64,000 nt of DNA from Paraburkholderia edwinii (GTDB lineage: Bacteria; Pseudomonadota; Gammaproteobacteria; Burkholderiales; Burkholderiaceae), in the NCBI RefSeq assembly GCF_019428685.1, contig NZ_CP080095.1, positions 2,232,001 through 2,296,000 on the forward strand, written 5' to 3'. Shown here in pieces: positions 17,482 through 26,520 of this stretch. The notes below the pieces were generated by a model. The model searched no databases, was not told the DNA's origin, and saw nothing but the letters and a program-made list of their open reading frames with translations. The position numbers and the translations under genes were made by a program. Position 1 is the stretch's first letter. Each line of letters opens with the position of its first letter.

Positions 17482-17504
17482 AAGATGCGTAATGCAAGCA
17501 TCTT
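17482..17504. promoter_or_regulatory. NsrR-binding box in the globin/nsrR divergent promoter region
   Basis: AAGATGC-N9-GCATCTT is a 23-bp dyad with the 11-1-11 layout and half-site sequence (AAGATGYA) known for NsrR. The symmetry extends outward to AATAAGATGC...GCATCTTATT (17479-17507). It lies about 140 bp from the globin ATG and 115 bp from the regulator ATG, in an AT-rich spacer that stands out from the GC-rich surroundings. It probably mediates NO-responsive control of the globin and autoregulation. Confidence 0.8.
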
Positions 17505-17618
17505 ATTGTAATCAGACGTGCGATACAGCATGCGATAAACAGCGTTCACGGCAACCTTGGAAAGGACGAGACCCGGCTTTTGTGCGGCCCCGCCTTCGCC
17601 GATCGCGACTTGGCATAC

Positions 17619-18110
17619 ATGAGACTGACAGACTATACCGACTACTCGTTGCGTGTGCTGCTGTACCTCGCCGTACGCCCTGAGGGGCTTGCAACGATCC
17701 AGGATATTTCCGATTCGTACGGAATCTCCAAGAATCATCTGATGAAAGTCGTCCAACGACTCGCCGAACTCGGTTGGGTCGAGACGGTGCGCGGGCGCAA
17801 TGGCGGGCTGCGGCTATACGAGCACTCGTCGGCGCTGACCGTCGGCGAGGTTGTGCGCGCGGCCGAGAGCGACTTCGCGCTCGTCGCTTGCCTGCCGGAC
17901 GGCGAGGGCTTGCATCGCGACTGCACGATCCGCTCTCACTGCCGCCTGAAGGGCGTGTTCGAGAGCGCGCGCGATGCGTTTTTCGCGGAACTCGACCGCC
18001 ATACGATCAGCGATATCGCTCAGCCGAGCGACCCGCTCTTGACGCTGCTTGGCCTGATGCCCGCTGCGGTACCGGTCGCGTCGATCGTCCCGGTCTCACC
18101 CGACGCGTAA
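17619..18110 (+). CDS. nsrR: Rrf2-family nitric oxide-sensing repressor NsrR
   Basis: The 163-aa regulator begins MRLTDYTDYSLRVLLYLA, closely matching the NsrR N-terminal helix-turn-helix. The recognition region ISKNHLMKVVQRL and wing VRGRNGGLRL follow. The three cysteines that bind the [Fe-S] cluster are C91, C102 and C108 (ACLPDG...DCTIRSHCRLKG), the NsrR arrangement rather than that of IscR. The ATG at 17619 gives the family N-terminus. A C-terminal extension of about 20 residues is Ala/Val/Pro-rich. The protein is expected to lose DNA binding when its cluster reacts with NO and so derepress the divergent globin gene. Confidence 0.9.
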   Translation: MRLTDYTDYSLRVLLYLAVRPEGLATIQDISDSYGISKNHLMKVVQRLAELGWVETVRGRNGGLRLYEHSSALTVGEVVRAAESDFALVACLPDGEGLHRDCTIRSHCRLKGVFESARDAFFAELDRHTISDIAQPSDPLLTLLGLMPAAVPVASIVPVSPDA

Positions 18111-18290
18111 GCGCCGCCGCCGCGGCGCCTTGCCCGCGGTCGACGCGGCATGCAGTCGCGACGCGGCATCAAGCCGCAGGTCGCACGCCGCACGCTGGCG
18201 TCCGAAGCCCGAGCGCTGGCCGCCGGCGGCCGATTAGCGCCGCTGGCGCTGCCAATCCGGCGAATTGTTATCTCCCGGCGCAAAAAACCG

Positions 18291-18318
18291 CTTGAAACGC
18301 GAATAACCTCCCTCACTT
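18291..18318 (+). promoter_or_regulatory. Sigma-32-type heat-shock promoter of clpB
   Basis: CTTGAAA (18291-18297) is the consensus sigma-32 -35. After 13 bp, CCTCACTT (18311-18318) matches CCCCATNT at six of seven defined positions. It lies 28 bp before the clpB start. Confidence 0.75.
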
Positions 18319-18345
18319 TGGTGACATTCGAAATTGGAGGTCTCT

Positions 18346-20943
<2,598 letters not shown>

Positions 20944-20980
20944 GCGAGCGCAGCGCGCGGCGCGAGCCGCAAAGCGCCAA

Positions 20981-21015
20981 CGGGCAACGAAGCGATTCGT
21001 TGCCCGTTTTTTATT
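20981..21015 (+). terminator. Rho-independent terminator of clpB
   Basis: A perfect 11-bp stem (CGGGCAACGAA / TTCGTTGCCCG) with a GCGA loop (20981-21006) is followed by TTTTTTATT. It begins 38 bp after the clpB stop. Confidence 0.93.
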
Positions 21016-21087
21016 CGTGAACATGCATTGCGTCTGACCGGCTGCGTCTGTTTAGCATAGCTTGACCGCCACGAATGGAGACGCACG

Positions 21088-21240
21088 ATGCGCCCCGATG
21101 CCATGCATGAAGTTGCGACTGATGTGCCCAAGCCGCGTCTGCAGGATGTGTCCCGCGTCACGCATGAGGCGGGCGGCCCGTCGTTTGCACGTGCGCAAGC
21201 GTTACTCGGAGTACGGCCGTCCGCGGCGCTTCGCCTCTAG
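21088..21240 (+). CDS. Possible small ORF (50 aa), hypothetical
   Basis: The frame reads MRPDAMHEVATDVPKPRLQD and on to a TAG at 21240, with GGAG seven bases before the ATG. It is hydrophilic, with no signal peptide, no cysteines and no known motif. It stands 62 bp before the 309-aa unknown gene on the same strand and after the clpB terminator, so both could share a transcript. The ribosome site and position are the only support; it may be untranslated leader. Confidence 0.3.
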   Translation: MRPDAMHEVATDVPKPRLQDVSRVTHEAGGPSFARAQALLGVRPSAALRL

Positions 21241-21302
21241 TCGGCGGTGTTTTTTGTCGACGGACGTAACTGGTATTTGGCGAACATCAGGGAGGTTTTC
21301 AG

Positions 21303-22232
21303 ATGCAATTGCAAGTTGTACACGGTGGATATCATGAAGTTCCTCAAGCGCTGCCCCAAGTACATGCGCCAGCAGGCGCCGATGCGCATCCCACGATCCC
21401 GGACAGCAGGCCAGGGTCACGCGAATCGGTCCTGCATCAAAGCACGAGCGGGGCAGCACAATCGAACACCCCTAACCGTGGGCGTACGCGAGACGCTCAT
21501 TTCATCGGGATGGCACAGCCGGTCGGTGTGTCGTCGTGGCCACCAGGCTTCGCTCTGCCGGGAATACCCGGCGAGTACAGAACGACGGATCGCCTTGGGG
21601 GAAAGGTCTATGACGACGGTGCGCGTCAATTCATCATTCACGACGGCAACGCTTACGCTGTGGCATTCGACACGAACGGCGCCTGTCGGGTGATTGATCC
21701 GGCAGCTTCGCAACGCAGGTCGTTCTATGTGGTTCCTACCGGCACAAGCGATCATTGGAAGTTTGGTGACTGGGCAAATCTCAAAGGCGGAGGATTTGGC
21801 GATCCGTCAGATCGGGCGGGTATTCAGGATCGGGTTCACGGTCTCGAAGATCATCGTCGAAGCCTGGAGAGCGAAATCCAGCGAGGCGCCGCGCGGGAGC
21901 AGGAACTCGCCCGGCAAATGCTGGACTTGCGTTCGAGGCAAAGCGAAGTTGCGCGTCGAATGACGGACCTGCAGTCGCGAATGTCTGAGCTTCGGACGCA
22001 GTTGGCGCGCAGCGACAATGACGGTCGGGCCGAACAGCAACATCGGGCGGAAATGGACCAGGGGTTGCGTGAGCTCCCGCAGTTGGCCGAGCAATGCCGC
22101 AGCTATCTGTCGGAGCTGTCCCGTATCGAGCGGGAGGCGCAATCGTTGGGACCGGAGCTCAGGGAGCAGCGAAGGCGGTTCGAAGAGATCGAGCGAGAGC
22201 TGTCACAACTGCGACAACGGCTGGGGTCCTAA
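21303..22232 (+). CDS. Unknown protein with central toxin/effector-like module and C-terminal coiled coil
   Basis: The 309-aa protein has a strong ribosome site (AGGGAGG, seven bases before ATG). Residues 1-85 are Pro/Gly/Ser/His-rich and without a signal peptide. Residues about 92-165 form a compact module (GEYRTTDRLGGKVYDDG, FIIHDGNAYAVAFDTNG, CRVIDP, HWKFGDWANLKGG). From memory this resembles the short G-x-Y...G-x-x-Y-x-V...R-V-x-x-P modules of large toxins and type III effectors. Residues about 175-307 are a continuous heptad-like Glu/Arg/Gln/Leu coiled coil. Base composition is visibly less GC-rich than the neighbours and codon use is looser, which suggests transfer. No operon partner other than the small ORF upstream. 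Function unknown; an effector or structural role is speculative. Confidence 0.75.
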   Translation: MQLQVVHGGYHEVPQALPQVHAPAGADAHPTIPDSRPGSRESVLHQSTSGAAQSNTPNRGRTRDAHFIGMAQPVGVSSWPPGFALPGIPGEYRTTDRLGGKVYDDGARQFIIHDGNAYAVAFDTNGACRVIDPAASQRRSFYVVPTGTSDHWKFGDWANLKGGGFGDPSDRAGIQDRVHGLEDHRRSLESEIQRGAAREQELARQMLDLRSRQSEVARRMTDLQSRMSELRTQLARSDNDGRAEQQHRAEMDQGLRELPQLAEQCRSYLSELSRIEREAQSLGPELREQRRRFEEIERELSQLRQRLGS

Positions 22233-22383
22233 GGAGTCGTCAGTCGTTCTTATCGCGCGGTGCGAGTGGGGTGAAGGTTGTGCGTCGGACGCTCGACAGC
22301 CAGGCTGACGGGCGGCCGGCCACGCAGGCGGCGCGCGGACCTGCCGCGGCCGCCCGCGCGTTGCGCCGGAGAGGGGCGTATCG

Positions 22384-22815
22384 CTACGCTTGCTTGTTGC
22401 CGAACAATCCCGACAGCGCACCCAGCGCGCCCATCAGATTCGACGGTTCGACCTTGCCATCGGCCGGTACTTCACCGTTCGGCGTCGCGGCATCGACGAC
22501 GTGCGGCAGCACTTGCGACAGCAGTCCCGTGACCTGTTCGGGCTCGACGCCGGTCTTCGCCGCCAGATTCGTGACGGTCTCCGAACCGAGCACGTTTTGC
22601 AGCATGCCGGCGCTGATGGCCTTGTTTTCGCCGGTGCCGATCCATGAACTGATGATTTCGCCGGCGCCGTTTTCATGGAAGCGCTGGATCAGGCCGTTCA
22701 ATCCGCCCGGCTGGTTATTGATGAATTCCATCACACTGGCGATGAGTGCCTGCTGACTTCCACCCTCTTGCGGTGATTTGCCAAACATCGAACCGATCGT
22801 GTCAAGTAGGCTCAT
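22384..22815 (-). CDS. yidB: YidB family protein (DUF937)
   Basis: The 143-aa protein is a full DUF937/YidB domain: MSLLDTIGSMFGK at the start, GGLNGLIQRFHENGAGEIISSWIGTG in the middle, then GVEPEQVTGLLSQVLPHVVDAATPNGEVP. The family is small, helical and lacks an established function. The ATG at 22815 has AGGAG eight bases upstream; longer in-frame extensions lack the family sequence. It is monocistronic, with a 22-bp palindrome 90 bp upstream that probably belongs to the preceding gene. Confidence 0.88.
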   Translation of the reverse strand: MSLLDTIGSMFGKSPQEGGSQQALIASVMEFINNQPGGLNGLIQRFHENGAGEIISSWIGTGENKAISAGMLQNVLGSETVTNLAAKTGVEPEQVTGLLSQVLPHVVDAATPNGEVPADGKVEPSNLMGALGALSGLFGNKQA

Positions 22816-22904
22816 GACTGTCTCTCCTGAAGGCCGGTGCGCGCCATGCGACCGGGTTGGGGGAAAACGCCGCGAGCGACGCGCGGCACGGAAAAGCCGG
22901 CAAA

Positions 22905-22926
22905 GGTCGTTGCGTATGCAACGACC
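22905..22926 (-). terminator. Perfect hairpin between the HhH gene and yidB (weak terminator or operator)
   Basis: GGTCGTTGC (22905-22913) and GCAACGACC (22918-22926) form a 9-bp perfect inverted repeat with a 4-nt loop. On the minus strand the hairpin is followed by only TTTG, so it is a weak terminator for the HhH gene at best. An operator for yidB is the alternative. Confidence 0.45.
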
Positions 22927-23053
22927 GCTGCGGCGGCGGTGGGACATAAAGGCAACGTCGAAAAGCGACGCTGGCCACCGAAGAACGACAGGGTATACGG
23001 GCGCGCCACGCAAATCGTAAAAGTCGATTGCGAGCGCGATTCCAGGATTTTCG

Positions 23054-23506
23054 TCAGGCGCCCGACGCTGCAGGCGCCGATGCAGCGGCCTTGTTCTTCT
23101 TTTTAGATTTCGATGCTTTGGTGCCCGATGCGTCGGCGGGCGCAGTGGCCGCGGGCGCTTCAGCCGTGGTCGCGGTGGATTGCGGCGCGGACTTCGCAGA
23201 TTTCGATGTGGACTTCGCCGCGCCGGTCGGCGGCGCGCCCGATCCGTTGATCGTCAGACCCGCGGCTTCGAGATTCTTCACCGACTTCGGACCGATGCCT
23301 TTGACGCGAGTCGCCAGATCGTCGGCATTCTTGAATGGACCGTTCTTCGTGCGCTCGTCGATGATCGCCTTTGCATGGACGGGCCCGATGCCCTTGACCG
23401 ATTCGAGCGCAGCCTGATCGGCCGTGTTGACCTCGACCGCGGCGGCGATACCCGCACACAGCACGAGAACCAGCGCAACGCACAGCATCCAGAGCTTCTT
23501 CAACAT
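23054..23506 (-). CDS. Secreted helix-hairpin-helix (ComEA-type) DNA-binding protein
   Basis: The 150-aa protein has a signal peptide (MLKKLWMLCVALVLVLCAG, cleavage near residue 23), then one tandem helix-hairpin-helix domain (VEVNTADQAALESVKGIGPVHAKAIIDER and VKGIGPKSVKNLE, residues 24-85). A low-complexity Lys/Ser/Ala/Pro tail ends the protein. The domain is that of ComEA, the periplasmic DNA receptor of natural transformation; free-standing proteins of this size are common in betaproteobacteria and bind double-stranded DNA. GGAG lies eight bases before the ATG at 23506. There are no com genes nearby, so a role in DNA uptake is an inference. Confidence 0.85.
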   Translation of the reverse strand: MLKKLWMLCVALVLVLCAGIAAAVEVNTADQAALESVKGIGPVHAKAIIDERTKNGPFKNADDLATRVKGIGPKSVKNLEAAGLTINGSGAPPTGAAKSTSKSAKSAPQSTATTAEAPAATAPADASGTKASKSKKKNKAAASAPAASGA

Positions 23507-23657
23507 GGCAAGCACTCCATTGAGGGCGAACGAGGCCCGGAACGGACCGCGCATCCAGTCAGCAAGCACTGCGACTCAAGCATAGGACACTTATGCGGCA
23601 TTATTGCGAAAACCGCTGATTTATCGTGCCATTTGGTGCAAACCAGGTGAGTTTCTG

Positions 23658-23713
23658 GATGCTTTGGGGCGCATTTGAATGCGCATTAGGTGCGCCTCAG
23701 ATGCGCTTTGGGC
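23658..23713. repeat. Degenerate tandem repeat, five 11-12-bp units, downstream of pbpC
   Basis: GATGCTTTGGG, GCGCATTTGAAT, GCGCATTAGGT, GCGCCTCAGAT and GCGCTTTGGGC follow one another. The array lies in the 274-bp spacer between the ends of pbpC and the HhH gene promoter. Confidence 0.55.
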
Positions 23714-23780
23714 TGTATTAAGTCGCTGAAAGTCGCGTTGACCCGTGGTCTTCCGTTATGGACAGGCCATGCGCTTTGAA

Positions 23781-26498
23781 TCATCTGCGCAATGGGTCAG
23801 TGCCGAGCGTGCCGGACGATGGGTTGGACGATGCCGCGGTTGATGTGCCAGTAACTGACGCGCGCGGATGGCTGGAGTTTGATCGTGTCGCCGTCCTCGT
23901 CCCCGTCGCCGCTGCCGCCGCTGTCGCCGCATGCGCGGTGGCGCCGCGCACTTCGAAGCGCACGCTATCGGCAATGCGGCCGTTTGCATCGACGAGTTCG
24001 AGGATGTGACGCCCAGGCCACGGCGGCCACAATACGCGCTGCGCATCGCCAAGCCGCTTGCCGTCGAGTTGCCACACGCTGTGCGTCGAAGTGCCATTCG
24101 CGCGTTCGAACGCAATTCGCTGGTTCGCGGGCGGGATGTCGGGATCGAGTGCGAACAGGGTGCCGTCGGCCGGTGAGCCGATGCGGGGCGCGGCGGCGGG
24201 AGAGGACGTCGCTGCGGTTGCCGTGATTGCCGCGGGTGCCGTGGTTGACGTGGTTGACGTGGTTGACGTGGTTGCCGCGGTCGCTGCGCGTGATGGCATT
24301 GCCGCGGTCGCCGTTCTTGCTCTATTTGCCGTTCTTGCTGCATTTGCCGTACGTGTCGCACCGGGCGAAATAGCCGGCAACGTAAGTGCGTTTGCCGCTT
24401 CGTCGCCGCGCGCACCCGCCGACAATGCGACCACGGGCATTTGCGTGCCACGCAGAAACCATTCGTCGCGGGCCGGTTCGAGCGCCTGCTCGAATGTTAC
24501 GCGTGTGCGGATCACGCCCGCGGGCCTCACGGGCGGCGTGCTGGCCACGCGCCGATGCAGATAACCGGCGACGGCCGCCCACACCGGCGACGCACCGGTT
24601 ACGCCCGATACGTCCCACATCGGCGTGCCATCCGCGTTGCCGACCCAGACGCCGATCGTGTAGCGCGATGTGAAGCCGATGGTCCAGTTGTCGCGCATGT
24701 CCTTGCTAGTGCCGGTTTTGACCGCGGAGAAGAAGCGCGTGGCGAGCGGACTGTCGAAGCCGAAGGTGCGCGTGCGCGCGTTGTTGTCCGATAGCACCGA
24801 CGTCACGATAAAGCTAGCATCGGCGCTGAATACGCGGCGCGCCGCAAACTCCGCATCAGTGCGGCTATCGTTGCTGCCACTGCCACTGCCACTGCCACTG
24901 CCACTGCCACTGCCACTGCCACTGCCACTGCCACTGCCACTGCCACTGCCACTGCCACTGGCACTGACACTACCGCTGCCGCTGCCGCTGCGGCGCGCCG
25001 CATCCGTCCGCATCGCGACATCAACAGTCGGCGACACGACGCCGCCGTTTGCCAGCGCGCGATACGCATTGGTCAGCGACAGCAGCGTGACGTCCGCGCT
25101 GCCGAGCGCGAGACTGTAACCGTAGTAATCGCCGCTTTGCTCGAGTGGCAGACCGAGCGCGACAAGCGTGTCCGCGAAGCGATGCGGCGTGACCATGACA
25201 AGCGTGCGCACCGCGGGCACGTTCAGCGACGATCCGAGCGCTGTGCGCACGCTGACCCAGCCCTTGAAGCCCTTATCGTAGTTCTGCGGAATATAAAGGC
25301 CGCCGCCCGCCGGCAGATCGAGCGGCGCATCGTCGAGCAGCGTCGCGGTGGTCACGCGGCGCTCGTCGATGGCTTCGGCGTATAGAAACGGTTTCAAGGT
25401 CGAGCCGGCCTGGCGGCGCGCGAGTACCGCATCGACATCGGGTGCAGCCGACAGACTGCCCGACGAACCGACCCACGCGAGCACGTTGCCGCTCGCATTG
25501 TCGAGCACGACGACCGCGCCGTCGCGCACGTTGCGAGGATGTGCGCGCGCGTTCAGTTCGGCGAGCGTGCGCGTGAGCGTATCGCGCGCGAAACGCTGCA
25601 GGTTCGCGTCGAGCGTCGAGCGGATGCGCGCGCCGGCAGCCGGATGCAGCTGATTCGCGATGCGGCGCGCGAAGTGCGGCGCGAGCGATTCCGCGGCCGG
25701 CGATGTACTGAGCAACGCGGGTGCCGGGCGGGCGAAAGCAAGTTGCACGAAGCTGTCGAGATTCGCGCAGCGCGCGGCCGCCTGCATGTCGCGCAGAATC
25801 CGGCAGGCGCGCGCGGCGACTTTCGGATACGGCGCATTCGGCGCGCGGACCAGCGCCGCGGCGACCGCCGCTTCGCGATCGTCGAGCCCCGAAGCCGCCT
25901 TGCCGAACAGCGTGAGCGACAGCGCGGACAAACCGATCGTCTCGCCGCGCAACGGCACGAGATTCAGATACGCCTCGAGAATCTGATCCTTGCGCCAGCT
26001 GCGTTCGAGACGCAACGCATCGAACGCCTGGCCAGCCTTCTGCGCGAGCGAGCGTTGTCCCGAGCGTCGGCGGTCGTCGTCGAGGAGCCCTGACAATTGC
26101 ATCGTCACGGTCGACGCGCCGCGCGTGCGCGTATTCCACAAGTTGCCCCAGGCGGCCGCGGCTGCGCCGCGCCAGTCGACGCCGCTGTGCTCGTAGAAGC
26201 GCTTGTCTTCCGATACGACGATCGCTTCGCGCAGCGCCGGCGAGACATCGGCGAGCGCGACCCATTCGCCGCGCCGCTCGCTCAGATCGACGCGCGTGCG
26301 CTGCAGCGGCTCGCCGTCGCGCGATAACAGCAGCCAGTCGGAGCTGCGCCATTGCGTGCGCACGTCGTCGAATGTCGGTAGTGCGCGGGCCGCGAGCGGC
26401 GTCAGCATCGCGAACACGGTTGCGCATGCAAGCACCGCGCGCACGAGCGCGCGTGGCTGCGCGGGTCGGGTTCGTGGCGAGGTGGGCGCGCGGCGCAT
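23781..26498 (-). CDS. pbpC: Penicillin-binding protein 1C (transglycosylase/transpeptidase)
   Basis: The 905-aa bifunctional PBP has an N-terminal signal anchor, a GT51 domain (EDKRFYEHSGVDWRGA near residue 95, RGASTVTMQLSGLL), a transpeptidase domain with S-x-x-K in AGSTLKPFLYAEAIDE (about 364), SSLN (about 423) and KTG in VKTGTSKDMRDNW (about 594), and the PBP1C-type C-terminal beta domain. It is some 120 residues longer than E. coli PBP1C. A Gly-Ser tract (about 513-541) sits inside the transpeptidase domain between SSLN and KTG, and an Ala/Thr/Ser linker (about 690-760) precedes the C-domain. The ATG at 26498 is 22 bp after the alpha-2-macroglobulin stop, a pairing conserved in many bacteria. 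Confidence 0.93.
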   Translation of the reverse strand: MRRAPTSPRTRPAQPRALVRAVLACATVFAMLTPLAARALPTFDDVRTQWRSSDWLLLSRDGEPLQRTRVDLSERRGEWVALADVSPALREAIVVSEDKRFYEHSGVDWRGAAAAAWGNLWNTRTRGASTVTMQLSGLLDDDRRRSGQRSLAQKAGQAFDALRLERSWRKDQILEAYLNLVPLRGETIGLSALSLTLFGKAASGLDDREAAVAAALVRAPNAPYPKVAARACRILRDMQAAARCANLDSFVQLAFARPAPALLSTSPAAESLAPHFARRIANQLHPAAGARIRSTLDANLQRFARDTLTRTLAELNARAHPRNVRDGAVVVLDNASGNVLAWVGSSGSLSAAPDVDAVLARRQAGSTLKPFLYAEAIDERRVTTATLLDDAPLDLPAGGGLYIPQNYDKGFKGWVSVRTALGSSLNVPAVRTLVMVTPHRFADTLVALGLPLEQSGDYYGYSLALGSADVTLLSLTNAYRALANGGVVSPTVDVAMRTDAARRSGSGSGSVSASGSGSGSGSGSGSGSGSGSGSGSGSGSGSNDSRTDAEFAARRVFSADASFIVTSVLSDNNARTRTFGFDSPLATRFFSAVKTGTSKDMRDNWTIGFTSRYTIGVWVGNADGTPMWDVSGVTGASPVWAAVAGYLHRRVASTPPVRPAGVIRTRVTFEQALEPARDEWFLRGTQMPVVALSAGARGDEAANALTLPAISPGATRTANAARTANRARTATAAMPSRAATAATTSTTSTTSTTAPAAITATAATSSPAAAPRIGSPADGTLFALDPDIPPANQRIAFERANGTSTHSVWQLDGKRLGDAQRVLWPPWPGRHILELVDANGRIADSVRFEVRGATAHAATAAAAATGTRTATRSNSSHPRASVTGTSTAASSNPSSGTLGTDPLRR
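24241..24276. repeat. 9-bp tandem repeat within pbpC (Thr-Thr-Ser linker)
   Basis: Three identical 9-mers GTGGTTGAC and a fourth with one change follow in register, encoding Thr-Ser-Thr repeats (residues about 741-752) in the linker before the C-terminal domain. Nine bases keep the frame whatever the copy number. Confidence 0.75.
24875..24958. repeat. Hexanucleotide tract (TGCCAC)14 within pbpC encoding Gly-Ser repeats
   Basis: Fourteen perfect 6-bp units are followed by several degenerate ones up to about 24995. The encoded Gly-Ser run lies inside the transpeptidase domain of PBP1C. Perfect units with no third-base variation point to recent slippage. Length change would alter the protein by two residues per unit without frameshift. 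Confidence 0.92.
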
Positions 26499-26520
26499 GC
26501 CGATCTCGTCTCGTTCGCGG

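Noticed and set aside
21014..21302. Hrp box (TTCG-N16-TTCG) upstream of the effector-like gene
   Set aside because: Only one TTCG with the right neighbour spacing reading TTTT was found; no exact match.
24875..24958. Regular repeats as a possible CRISPR array
   Set aside because: The units are 6 bp, have no spacers and are in frame within pbpC.
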